Shown here: in pieces, positions 1-6,381 of the stretch | How the letters are laid out: each line of letters opens with the position of its first letter | Position numbering within the stretch: position 1 is the stretch's first letter | Assembly (NCBI GenBank): GCA_016872875.1 | Contig: VGYW01000132.1 | Span: 1-18,719, forward strand | DNA length: 18,719 nucleotides | From: Planctomycetota bacterium | GTDB taxonomy: Bacteria; Planctomycetota; PUPC01; DSUN01 | Reading direction: 5' to 3' | Notes under the pieces: model-generated | Databases searched by the model: none | What the model saw: the letters and a program-made list of their open reading frames with translations, nothing else | What the model was told of the DNA's origin: nothing | Made by a program: the position numbers and the translations under genes

Positions 1-446
1 TTCCACGCCTCGTGCATGTCCGGCTTGTGCCGCACGGCCTCGGCATACTTGGCGAATGCCTCGGCGAAGAGCGCCCGGCCACGCTCCGCCCCCGTCGCGT
101 CCCACTCAAGCCGGGCCAGAGCCCCCAGATGGCCCCCCCAATTGTTCCACGCCTCGTGCAGGTCCGGCTTGTGCCGCACGGCCTCGGCATACTTGGCGAA
201 TGCCTCGGAGAAGAGCGCCCGGCCTCGCTCCGCTCCGCTCGCGTCCCACTCGAGCCGCGCCAGAGCCCCCAGAGCGTTCCCCCAATTGTTCCACGCCTCG
301 TGCTTGTCCGGCTTGAGCCGCACGGCCTGGGCATACTTTGCGAATGCCTCGGAGAAGAGCGCCCGGCCACGCTCCGCCCCGGCCGCCTCCCACTCGCGGC
401 GGGCGGCGGCACCGAGGCCGTTGGCGAGCGCCCCCAGATACCGGTG
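1..446 (-). repeat. 144-bp direct tandem repeats encoding 48-residue TPR-like units
   Basis: Within the ATPase gene, units begin (reading leftwards) at 446, 302, 158 and 14, each 144 bases long and in frame. The units starting at 302 and 158 differ at about 12 of 144 bases. The first unit, at 446, has diverged more in its front half. The protein unit runs from HEAWNNWG through RLEWDA, AERGRALF and FAKYAEAV to KPD. The fourth unit is cut by the window edge, so the array probably continues. Near-identity at DNA level points to recent tandem duplication or ongoing homogenisation. Confidence 0.9.
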
Positions 447-1802
447 GTCCTTGGGGTCGAGCGCTACCAGAAGGCGCAGGATGTCAAGAGACGCGGCGTC
501 GCGGCCCTGCTCAGCACGCGTTCCAGCAGCGATGGCGGAGCAGACCTGTTCCACGGTCTCAGGGATGGCGAGTGCGGCCTCGACGAGTCCGCTCATTATC
601 ATCGCCTGGCGCTCATCTGCGGTCTGGCCCTCGCCGGGCGGCCGGGCGGAGGCTTCCAGAGAGCGGTTGAGCCATTGGTCGGGGCGGTCGTGGTTGAGGG
701 CCTGCACCCGCTCGGCCAGCTCATCATAGTCCCTCGCCAGGACAGAATGCCTCAGGACTTTTTCGGTGAAGGGCTCCTCGCTGAGTGCGACGCGGGGATG
801 GTAGTGGAGGCGCGTGATTGGCTGTTCGATGTCGAACTCGCGAAGGAGGGCGCGGAAGTCGGCCAGCCGCTTGTCCAGAAGCTCGACTTCGGCTTCTGGG
901 ACGGGGGAGAGAACCAGGACCAGGTGCTCGGGGTCGCGGCGCTTGTCGTCCAGTGGCTTGAGCTGCTTGAGGAGCCAGCGGAGGCCGGCGAGGTTCTGCT
1001 TGTTGAGTCCGCTGAGGACGACGAGCCTGTCGGCGAGGCCGCGGACGCAGAAGGCGGCAACGTCGGCCAGCCCGGTGCGCGAGTCCACGAGGACGTAGTC
1101 GAAGGGCGCCTCGGCGCCCGCCTCGTCGGCTCTGCGGGCGTGCTTGAGCGCATAGCGGACGATCGTGTTCAGGAGGTCGCCGAGGGTGAACGGCTTCGCG
1201 CCTGCCGGGATTCCAGCGGAGCGGAAGAGGGGCTCGAGGCCCTCGAGGGGCTCGAGGCCCTTGGCGTCCCTCACCGGGTGGCCGAAGACGCGCTGCAAGG
1301 GGATGCGCTCGATGAGGGCCGCGTAGTCTTCGTAGACGCGGCCGACGGGGAGGAGCGCGAGCAGCCCGGTGTCGCGGAAGGGGGGATAGGAGGGCAGCTC
1401 CTTCCTGATGCGTTCGAGGAGCTCGGAGGCTTCTTGGGGCGGGGTGGGGAGGAGGCGCAGTGCCTCGCTCACGCTGGCGGCCTGTTGGTCCAGGTAGCCG
1501 TCGGGGAGGGGCTTTTTCGCCTCGGCAGCCTTAGTCAGGTCGTGGACTATCTCGCTTGCGATCTCGGCCAGGCCTCTGCCCCTGTGGGCCTCGTCCTTCG
1601 ACAGCGCCCCGGTGGTCAACCCTGGGGCTTCCAGATCGGCATCCACCATCAGCACTCGGCGGCGGCGCGCGGCCAGGCGGCTCGCCACGGCATAGAGCGC
1701 CATGCTGCGGCCCACCCCGCCCTTGAACGAGTAGAAGGTCGTGATGACGGTCCCCGGCCCCGCAGACCCCCCATCACGCACCTTTCCGCCCCCGTTGCTC
1801 AT
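1..1802 (-). CDS. KGGVGR-motif P-loop ATPase with C-terminal TPR-like repeats (partial, C-terminus off the left edge)
   Basis: I translated the minus strand from the ATG at 1802-1800 and found it open for 600 codons to the window edge. Residues 23-33 read FYSFKGGVGRS, a deviant Walker A of the ParA/MinD (SIMIBI) class in which the usual KGGxGKT lysine is replaced by arginine. VLMVDADLEAPG follows at about 50-61, with the DxD typical of these ATPases. A Walker B-like FDYVLVDSRTG lies near 233-243. After a helical linker, residues 453-600 are 48-residue repeats of TPR type (HEAWNNWGNALGALA core, KPD end). Such ATPase-TPR fusions are known from predicted NTP-dependent conflict or signalling operons; the function here is inferred. 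The start is supported by GGAGG at 1814-1810, seven bases upstream, and by an ATGA overlap with the previous gene's stop. It is last in a three-gene minus-strand unit within this window. A + strand ORF over the same region is an antisense shadow in the same codon register. Confidence 0.85.
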   Translation of the reverse strand, partial: MSNGGGKVRDGGSAGPGTVITTFYSFKGGVGRSMALYAVASRLAARRRRVLMVDADLEAPGLTTGALSKDEAHRGRGLAEIASEIVHDLTKAAEAKKPLPDGYLDQQAASVSEALRLLPTPPQEASELLERIRKELPSYPPFRDTGLLALLPVGRVYEDYAALIERIPLQRVFGHPVRDAKGLEPLEGLEPLFRSAGIPAGAKPFTLGDLLNTIVRYALKHARRADEAGAEAPFDYVLVDSRTGLADVAAFCVRGLADRLVVLSGLNKQNLAGLRWLLKQLKPLDDKRRDPEHLVLVLSPVPEAEVELLDKRLADFRALLREFDIEQPITRLHYHPRVALSEEPFTEKVLRHSVLARDYDELAERVQALNHDRPDQWLNRSLEASARPPGEGQTADERQAMIMSGLVEAALAIPETVEQVCSAIAAGTRAEQGRDAASLDILRLLVALDPKDHRYLGALANGLGAAARREWEAAGAERGRALFSEAFAKYAQAVRLKPDKHEAWNNWGNALGALARLEWDASGAERGRALFSEAFAKYAEAVRHKPDLHEAWNNWGGHLGALARLEWDATGAERGRALFAEAFAKYAEAVRHKPDMHEAW

Positions 1803-1814
1803 CCCGCGGCCTCC
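1799..1814 (-). promoter_or_regulatory. Shine-Dalgarno and ATGA stop/start overlap coupling two genes
   Basis: On the minus strand the stop TGA (1801-1799) of the upstream gene overlaps the ATG (1802-1800) of the ATPase gene. A GGAGG box at 1814-1810 lies seven bases before that ATG. This is the standard arrangement for translational coupling and implies that the two products are made together. Confidence 0.8.
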
Positions 1815-2647
1815 ATAGTCCACATCGGGACCCTCCACGCCCCGGTTTTGACCAACGGCTCTGAAACTCTCTCTGGCAGCACATGCCGCGTGTGTGCGAG
1901 CGCCTGGCGTAGCCGCTCCCAGAGCGTGGAGGCATCGGCCTCTTTAGTAGTGATGTCCCAAATATCTTCTACCGTTTCCGGGCTTTCCCGTTCGACGAAG
2001 AGCGCCAGCGCCGCCGGCGCGATGTTGATGGGTCGCCCAACATGTTTCTCAGCCTCAAGCACGCGGCGAAGGAACGCTACCAATTCCGCGCCCGGCAATT
2101 CCCGTGACCCCATCGCCAAGCCGGCGAAGGCTGGGACCATGAAGGGATATCGCCGGCCCGTTTCGTCTGTTGGGGCGTCCCGGAGGTATCTCACAAGCAG
2201 TTGGTGCTGAAGGGGTTTCCCCTGCTCTTGCATGCACGCTAGAGCATAAAGCAGGGCGCTGTGGAGGCGGGGGAGCGGCCGGCCGCGGATGAAGACCTCG
2301 CGATCTATCCAGTCACACACACAGTCCGCGGCGAGCGGCGAGTGCATGTGAGCAACGATCTCGATGGCGCCAGAGACGGCAAGCTCGTCCTCAGCCAGCG
2401 GGTCCATCGCTTCAAGCACCCTTGTGGCCGCCTCCGCTAGTGCTGCCCAATGCCTGACGCGGTGAGGGTCCTTCTCGATCAACCCGATGAAGAGGTCGGC
2501 CGGATGCTCGTCCGGGTCGCAGGGGGCGAGCCGGTCTCGCCCATGGAGGCGCGCATCCAGCCACCCATGCCAATCCGAGGCCTCGAGCTTCTCAAGAGCC
2601 TCGAGGTCCCAGGCGCCCTCCCTGTCGAACGGCCGGAACTCAGCCAT
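1799..2647 (-). CDS. Hypothetical protein in the KGGVGR-ATPase operon, about 282 residues
   Basis: I do not recognise the family. The protein starts MAEFRPFDREGAW and is mostly helical in appearance, with many Leu/Ala/Arg heptad-like stretches and several Trp residues. It has no signal peptide and no membrane segment, so it should be cytoplasmic. The chosen ATG at 2647-2645 lies 8 bases after the stop of the upstream gene and follows AAAGG at short spacing. An in-frame GTG at 2692 would add 15 residues but would overlap the upstream gene by 37 bases. Its stop overlaps the ATPase start as ATGA, so the two are likely co-translated. Its position suggests an accessory or regulatory partner of the ATPase; that is inference only. 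Confidence 0.75.
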   Translation of the reverse strand: MAEFRPFDREGAWDLEALEKLEASDWHGWLDARLHGRDRLAPCDPDEHPADLFIGLIEKDPHRVRHWAALAEAATRVLEAMDPLAEDELAVSGAIEIVAHMHSPLAADCVCDWIDREVFIRGRPLPRLHSALLYALACMQEQGKPLQHQLLVRYLRDAPTDETGRRYPFMVPAFAGLAMGSRELPGAELVAFLRRVLEAEKHVGRPINIAPAALALFVERESPETVEDIWDITTKEADASTLWERLRQALAHTRHVLPERVSEPLVKTGAWRVPMWTMEAAG

Positions 2648-2655
2648 CGCCTTTG

Positions 2656-3486
2656 CTAGCCTAACGAGGTCTCCGGAAGACCGTAGCACCACACATCCGC
2701 GATGGGGACCAGTCTGTTGCGGTGAGTCACCTCGGGCACGCCGTTGCCTGGCTTGAGGTGGTCCTTCGCGTCCACCCCCACGGGCCAGCTTCTGCCGTAA
2801 GGCTCATCGCATCCTGGCGGCACGGGGCGAAAGCGCTCGTGGCCCGGCGCGTCGGGCGGCACGGGATAATGGCAGCTTGCGAAGTGGCGCAGGCCGTAGC
2901 TGACCAGCACCATCGCAGTCCCCTTTGGGGGAACCGTGCGCGCGGTGATCCACACAAGCGCGTCGGCAAGGTTCCCATGCGGCCCGGTGTGCGCTCTCGC
3001 CCTCTCCAGAATGCGCGGCGTCGGAGGCCCGCCGCCGGGATCCGGGTCATCGGGATCAAGGTTCGCAAAGGCCACGTTGCTCCCACGCAGGCTGGGTAGA
3101 AAGTCAGAGCCGTGCGTCGCTTTGTCGCCTCTGCGCCATGTTCCCTCAGCCGGCGCCCTGCGATCGTCCGCGTGAACAGACCAACTGGCACCGTCGCCGT
3201 AAGCGGTAGCTCGCCGCCACGCAGAATCGGCAGACATCACCCGGCAGAGATGAGCCGGCAGGCGGTCTGCGGGGATCACCTCCCCTATGCAGGGGTGGCG
3301 CCGGCAGACCTGGTCGTAGGACGCGTGGCTTGAGAGGCCGTTCTTGGCGACGTCCTCCTTGAATGCCATCTCAGTTCCCTCGCAGGCGTACCGCGCGGGC
3401 ATGTCGGCCCTGTCGAGGATGCCGGCGACGGGGTTCCCTTTTCGCCGTCCTTCAATGACCACCACAACCCATTCGGCCTTGGTCAT
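2656..3486 (-). CDS. Hypothetical protein, 276 residues, first gene of the ATPase operon
   Basis: This is an unrecognised soluble protein. It begins MTKAEWVVVVIEGRRKGNP, which looks like a beta strand followed by a basic loop. It then has a Cys/His-containing middle (VCRRHPCIG near residue 61), a DPDDPDPGGGPP acidic/Pro/Gly linker near 150, and a C-terminal half with VLVSYGLRHFASCHYP. There is no signal peptide or membrane span. The ATG at 3486 is preceded by GAAGGG about nine bases upstream and by a plausible promoter at 3544-3572, which gives a leader of about 50 bases. The stop lies 8 bases before the next gene. The scattered Cys and His residues could bind metal or be catalytic, but no known motif could be assigned. 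Confidence 0.75.
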   Translation of the reverse strand: MTKAEWVVVVIEGRRKGNPVAGILDRADMPARYACEGTEMAFKEDVAKNGLSSHASYDQVCRRHPCIGEVIPADRLPAHLCRVMSADSAWRRATAYGDGASWSVHADDRRAPAEGTWRRGDKATHGSDFLPSLRGSNVAFANLDPDDPDPGGGPPTPRILERARAHTGPHGNLADALVWITARTVPPKGTAMVLVSYGLRHFASCHYPVPPDAPGHERFRPVPPGCDEPYGRSWPVGVDAKDHLKPGNGVPEVTHRNRLVPIADVWCYGLPETSLG

Positions 3487-3543
3487 TGCGGCGCACCCTT
3501 CAACTACGGCGGACCCGCTGACATGGCGAACCCGCCAGCGTTT

Positions 3544-3572
3544 AGTATAGCATCAGACGGGCCAAGCCGCAA
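3544..3572 (-). promoter_or_regulatory. Sigma70-like promoter for the three-gene ATPase operon
   Basis: Read on the minus strand, TTGCGG (3572-3567) is followed after 17 bases by TATACT (3549-3544). The -10 matches five of six consensus bases; the -35 matches the TTG core only. The predicted start of transcription lies near 3537, about 50 bases before the ATG at 3486. Confidence 0.5.
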
Positions 3573-3619
3573 CGACCGGAGGCTGGCATGGACATGCGGG
3601 GCAAAGCAGCCCTACGCGG

Positions 3620-4414
3620 TCAACTGCACGAGCAGCAGCCGCCAGAGCCCTCGGCGAGGCCCTTGGAGATGAGGAACTTCGCGCTGTCGCGGACGGCTTG
3701 CTCCATGTCAGTCGCGCAGTTGTCGAGCTCGACGAGGAGCCACTTGGTCCCCGCCTTCTCGGCGGCCCTGACGGCGGCCGGCGTGTTGATCTTGCCCGCG
3801 CCCACTGCCGTGTGCGGCGTGCAGGGGCCGCCCTTGTCGTTCTTCTCAAGCGTCCCGTCCTTCACGTGCAGCAGCGGCACGCGGCCCTTGAGCTTGGCGA
3901 GGTACTTGGCGGGGTCGGTGCCGCCGAACTGCGCCCAGTAGATGTCGAGCTGGGCGAACGCCTTCCGGGTGAGGGACATGAAGATGGCGTGGGGCAGCTT
4001 GCTCTCCACCTGGTGGTCGAACTCGCACCAGTGGTTATGGATGCCCACCTGGAGGCCGTGGGGGGCGACCAGTTCAGCGCCGGCCTCGACCTTCGCAGCG
4101 AACGACAGGATCGAGGCGTAGTCCTTGTAGTGGTCAATCCAGCCGCCGGTCACGATGTAGCCGATCCCGAGCGCCTTCGCTTCGTCCACCACCTGGTTCA
4201 CATTGTCTTTGTCGGGGCAGGGCATGTGGGCCGACACGCACTCCATGCCGAGGCCGCGGACGATCCTGCCGACGTCGGCGGGCTTCATGTTGTGAAGTCC
4301 CGCGAACTCGACTCCCTTGTAGCCCATCGAGGCGACCTTTTCGAGCACGCCAGGGAAGTCCTTGGCGGCGGCCTCCCGCAGCGAGTAGAGCTGCAAGCCG
4401 AGCGGTAGAGGCAT
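3620..4414 (-). CDS. Sugar phosphate isomerase/epimerase-like TIM-barrel protein (IolE/xylose isomerase-like)
   Basis: This 264-residue protein has the layout of the AP-endonuclease-2-like TIM-barrel superfamily. It opens with LGLQLYSLRE, and GYKGVEFAG places Glu36 at the usual first metal-site strand. His63 is in SAHMP, VGIHNHWCEF holds His126 and His128, and QLDIYW holds Asp157. LLHVKDG (His183, Asp186) and LLVELDN (Glu229) complete a divalent-metal site. Family members isomerise or epimerise sugars or inositol derivatives; the substrate here cannot be told. No signal peptide is seen, so it is probably cytoplasmic. The ATG at 4414 has AAGGAG six bases upstream. It has its own promoter (4477-4505) and is not clearly in an operon with its neighbours. 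The C-terminus is odd: a GSGGCCSCS tail with three cysteines in the last five residues. Confidence 0.9.
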   Translation of the reverse strand: MPLPLGLQLYSLREAAAKDFPGVLEKVASMGYKGVEFAGLHNMKPADVGRIVRGLGMECVSAHMPCPDKDNVNQVVDEAKALGIGYIVTGGWIDHYKDYASILSFAAKVEAGAELVAPHGLQVGIHNHWCEFDHQVESKLPHAIFMSLTRKAFAQLDIYWAQFGGTDPAKYLAKLKGRVPLLHVKDGTLEKNDKGGPCTPHTAVGAGKINTPAAVRAAEKAGTKWLLVELDNCATDMEQAVRDSAKFLISKGLAEGSGGCCSCS

Positions 4415-4445
4415 CGAACGCTCCTTATCCCCCCCACCTGGTTCC

Positions 4446-4464
4446 GGCCGGCCCGGCGCCGGCC
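4446..4464 (-). promoter_or_regulatory. GC hairpin in the leader of the isomerase gene
   Basis: On the minus strand GGCCGGC, a five-base GCCGG loop and GCCGGCC form a perfect 7-bp all-GC stem. It lies just after the predicted transcription start (about 4470) and about 20 bases before the Shine-Dalgarno. It may stabilise the 5' end of the mRNA or modulate translation. No U-tract follows, so it is not an obvious terminator. Confidence 0.45.
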
Positions 4465-4476
4465 TTTCGAGGCGGC

Positions 4477-4505
4477 ATTGTACGACTCTGCCCCGAGCGT
4501 GTCAA
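4477..4505 (-). promoter_or_regulatory. Strong sigma70-like promoter for the isomerase gene
   Basis: Read on the minus strand, a perfect TTGACA (4505-4500) is followed after 17 bases by TACAAT (4482-4477), five of six matches to TATAAT. The TGA stop codon of the preceding gene (4504-4502) is part of the -35 box. The predicted transcript begins near 4470. Confidence 0.7.
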
Positions 4506-5782
4506 AAGCTCGCGAGCAGAGCGAGGCGATGGTTCTGAATCTGGTGCTCGATCACGTAAGGTGAGACGTCGAACTCAGCGGCGAGGTCCCCAACCTGCTC
4601 CTGGCTGACCTCGTCACCGACGAGCCTTGGACGAATCAGCTCTGCCGGGGCGAGGAGCTCGGCGGCGAAGGCCCGGCTCTGCTGTTGAAGCCGTGTCGGC
4701 ACCGATGAGAGGAGAAGGGGTCCCTCCGGGCTGTCGTAGAAGAAGGACATGAGGCCGCGCGCGCAGACGAACCGCCGCTGTTCCGGCCGCCGCTTGGCCG
4801 TGTAGCAGCAAGGCGCCTGGGCGGGAGAGCATCCGAAGAGGCCGTCGAGGCTGGCAACCGGTGGGTAGTTGGCCTCGATCACGCGAACAAGCTCACCCAG
4901 TGAGAGAGGCACGCGGTCATGCAGGCCGAGCCGCGCGCGCAGGTCTTGTGCCAGGAGATAGCCCTGGTGCCAGGGGACATCGCCGACCGGCGCCGGCCCG
5001 GCGCGCTTCCGCAGCGCCGGCCAGTCACGGCCATCCTCAGGGGCGCTCTCGATAGCAGCGAGGCCATCCTTGACCCAGTTCACGGAGTCCACGAGCCTCT
5101 GGCCGCTCGATGCCCGGAAAATGTCTTCGCGTACGCTCGCCGGCGCTTGCTGCCACATGGCGAGGACCAGGTTCGCCGTCGCATCGTCCACCTCGTAGGG
5201 GTCCATGCCCAGCCAGGCCGCTGCGGAGCAGAACTCGCGTTCTTGGGGATCTACCGACTGGATCGCTCTCCACTCGCGCTGGAGCCAAGTGCCCGTCGTT
5301 TCACTGGCCGCCAGGCGCTCCGAAACGGAACTCACCAGATCGGCGAGGGCCTGCTGGAGTTCGGCCGCGGGCATGCGGGCCTCGCCCCCCTCCAGGAAGT
5401 CGACCGTCTGGTGCTGCGTGCGTCGCCGATGCCATTCCAGGCGGGCCCAGTCCCCCTCGGGCATGACCCGAAGGTCAGGCAGGGCATACCCTTCGTTGGC
5501 TGTTCTGAGGTGGTGCCGGCGCACGTAGTCGGCGTGCGACGCCTCACGCTCGGGCACGTGGCACTCCTCCAGAAGCGTCCACCAGTTGGCGGCGATCCAT
5601 TCCGCCACCGGGTAGAGAGGGACGACCACGTAATCCAGCGTCGTGCGCGCTCGCTTATCGAGCACCCGGGTGACACACTGACCGTCCGCCACGATTCGGA
5701 GTGTGGCAAATGTGCGCTCGATCGCGGGCTCATCATGCCCATCGAAGTCGAGCCAGTCGTGCGTAATCTCGAGTCCGCTCAT
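4502..5782 (-). CDS. ImmA/IrrE-like C-terminal domain protein lacking the HExxH zinc motif
   Basis: This 426-residue protein has a distinctive N-terminal part with YPVAEWIAANWW at 57-68. The C-terminal end has the tail of ImmA/IrrE-type proteins: FAAELLAP at 372-379, then QVGDLAAEFDVSP and VIEHQIQNH at 396-418. In active ImmA/IrrE proteases an AHELGH segment lies about 20-30 residues before the FAxEFLxP motif. Here the equivalent place reads ARGLMS (341-346), so neither zinc histidine nor the catalytic glutamate is present. The protein is therefore probably a binding or regulatory protein, not a protease. No signal peptide or membrane span is seen. The ATG at 5782 overlaps the stop of the small upstream gene as ATGA; a GGAGG lies 14 bases upstream. 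The pair resembles a toxin-antitoxin or stress-response module, which is inference. Confidence 0.8.
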   Translation of the reverse strand: MSGLEITHDWLDFDGHDEPAIERTFATLRIVADGQCVTRVLDKRARTTLDYVVVPLYPVAEWIAANWWTLLEECHVPEREASHADYVRRHHLRTANEGYALPDLRVMPEGDWARLEWHRRRTQHQTVDFLEGGEARMPAAELQQALADLVSSVSERLAASETTGTWLQREWRAIQSVDPQEREFCSAAAWLGMDPYEVDDATANLVLAMWQQAPASVREDIFRASSGQRLVDSVNWVKDGLAAIESAPEDGRDWPALRKRAGPAPVGDVPWHQGYLLAQDLRARLGLHDRVPLSLGELVRVIEANYPPVASLDGLFGCSPAQAPCCYTAKRRPEQRRFVCARGLMSFFYDSPEGPLLLSSVPTRLQQQSRAFAAELLAPAELIRPRLVGDEVSQEQVGDLAAEFDVSPYVIEHQIQNHRLALLASF

Positions 5783-6177
5783 GGGAGCCCATGCACCTCC
5801 TCGTCGCGCTCGAGCGGGAACCCCTTGTACTCGCCGGTCTGGCGATTCACCAGCCGCGCCTCAAAAGTCACATTGCCCTCCCTATGCCAAACATAGCGTG
5901 CAAAGCCGCCCTCCCACAGGGCGCTGAAGTGGCCCTGCCGGATCGCGCGCCGAAGCCACTCCTGAATCGTGTCCCGCTGCCTGGCCAGTTCCCTTGGACA
6001 GATGCTGGCGTGCGGGCGCCGCGGGGGAACAGTCCCCGCGAAGCTCGGCATGTCCTTGTGATACACGCTCCCCACATAGCGAACCCTGCCTGCCACGGCA
6101 TCCAGATCCGTGCCGGGCGGCGCTGGGCCGACGCAACGATGCTTCGGACTCGTCCGTCGATGCTCCGGCCTGCGCAT
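5779..6177 (-). CDS. Small basic protein paired with the ImmA/IrrE-like gene, about 132 residues
   Basis: The recognisable part begins at RYVGSVYHKDMPSFAG. After ICPRELARQRD comes an amphipathic helix (IQEWLRRAIRQG), then WEGGFARYVWHREG and RLVNRQTGEYKGFPL, which look like beta strands. It resembles, from memory, a widespread uncharacterised family of small proteins with a tryptophan-rich middle and a GxYxGYP-like end; a profile search is needed to confirm. The frame stays open upstream to a GTG at 6321, but the -10 box of the only good promoter lies at 6256-6261, so starts beyond about 6249 are unlikely. I chose the ATG at 6177. No clear Shine-Dalgarno supports it, so a nearby GTG or TTG remains possible. 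The stop overlaps the next gene's ATG, implying co-translation. Confidence 0.65.
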   Translation of the reverse strand: MRRPEHRRTSPKHRCVGPAPPGTDLDAVAGRVRYVGSVYHKDMPSFAGTVPPRRPHASICPRELARQRDTIQEWLRRAIRQGHFSALWEGGFARYVWHREGNVTFEARLVNRQTGEYKGFPLERDEEVHGLP

Positions 6178-6255
6178 ATGGATACCCCAGCACACGGAAT
6201 CCGCTGGCCCAATCACCCAATGCCCCGAAGGTTGCCGCCGGCCCGCTAGCTCGTG

Positions 6256-6284
6256 ATTATACGCTCTCCCCCCACTGCCTGCAA
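6256..6284 (-). promoter_or_regulatory. Sigma70-like promoter for the small protein/ImmA-like module
   Basis: Read on the minus strand, TTGCAG (6284-6279) is followed after 17 bases by a perfect TATAAT (6261-6256). It lies inside the open frame of the small gene as extended to 6321, and it therefore argues for a later translation start. It is divergent from the promoter at 6332-6361. Confidence 0.6.
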
Positions 6285-6331
6285 ACTCGCCCCAGAGCGG
6301 CTCGCGTAACCCGCACGACACACCACGGGGT

Positions 6332-6361
6332 TTGACTCAGTGGGTGGGGGGCTGCTATGAT
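6332..6361 (+). promoter_or_regulatory. Sigma70-like promoter for the DUF6785-like membrane protein
   Basis: TTGACT (6332-6337) is followed after 18 bases by TATGAT (6356-6361), five of six matches in each box. Transcription should begin near 6368, only a few bases before the AGGAGGTGA ribosome-binding site at 6371-6379, so the leader would be very short. Confidence 0.65.
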
Positions 6362-6381
6362 TCTGCGGCCAGGAGGTGAGG

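Noticed and set aside
1231..1260. 18-bp tandem duplication (GLEPLE/GLEPLF) in the ATPase
   Set aside because: It is real but short, in frame and in a probable linker, so too minor to report as a finding.
12..2210. 732-residue + strand open frame
   Set aside because: It runs in the exact antisense codon register of the KGGVGR ATPase and continues antisense over part of the next gene; it has repeats only because the real gene does, and no domain or ribosome-binding site.
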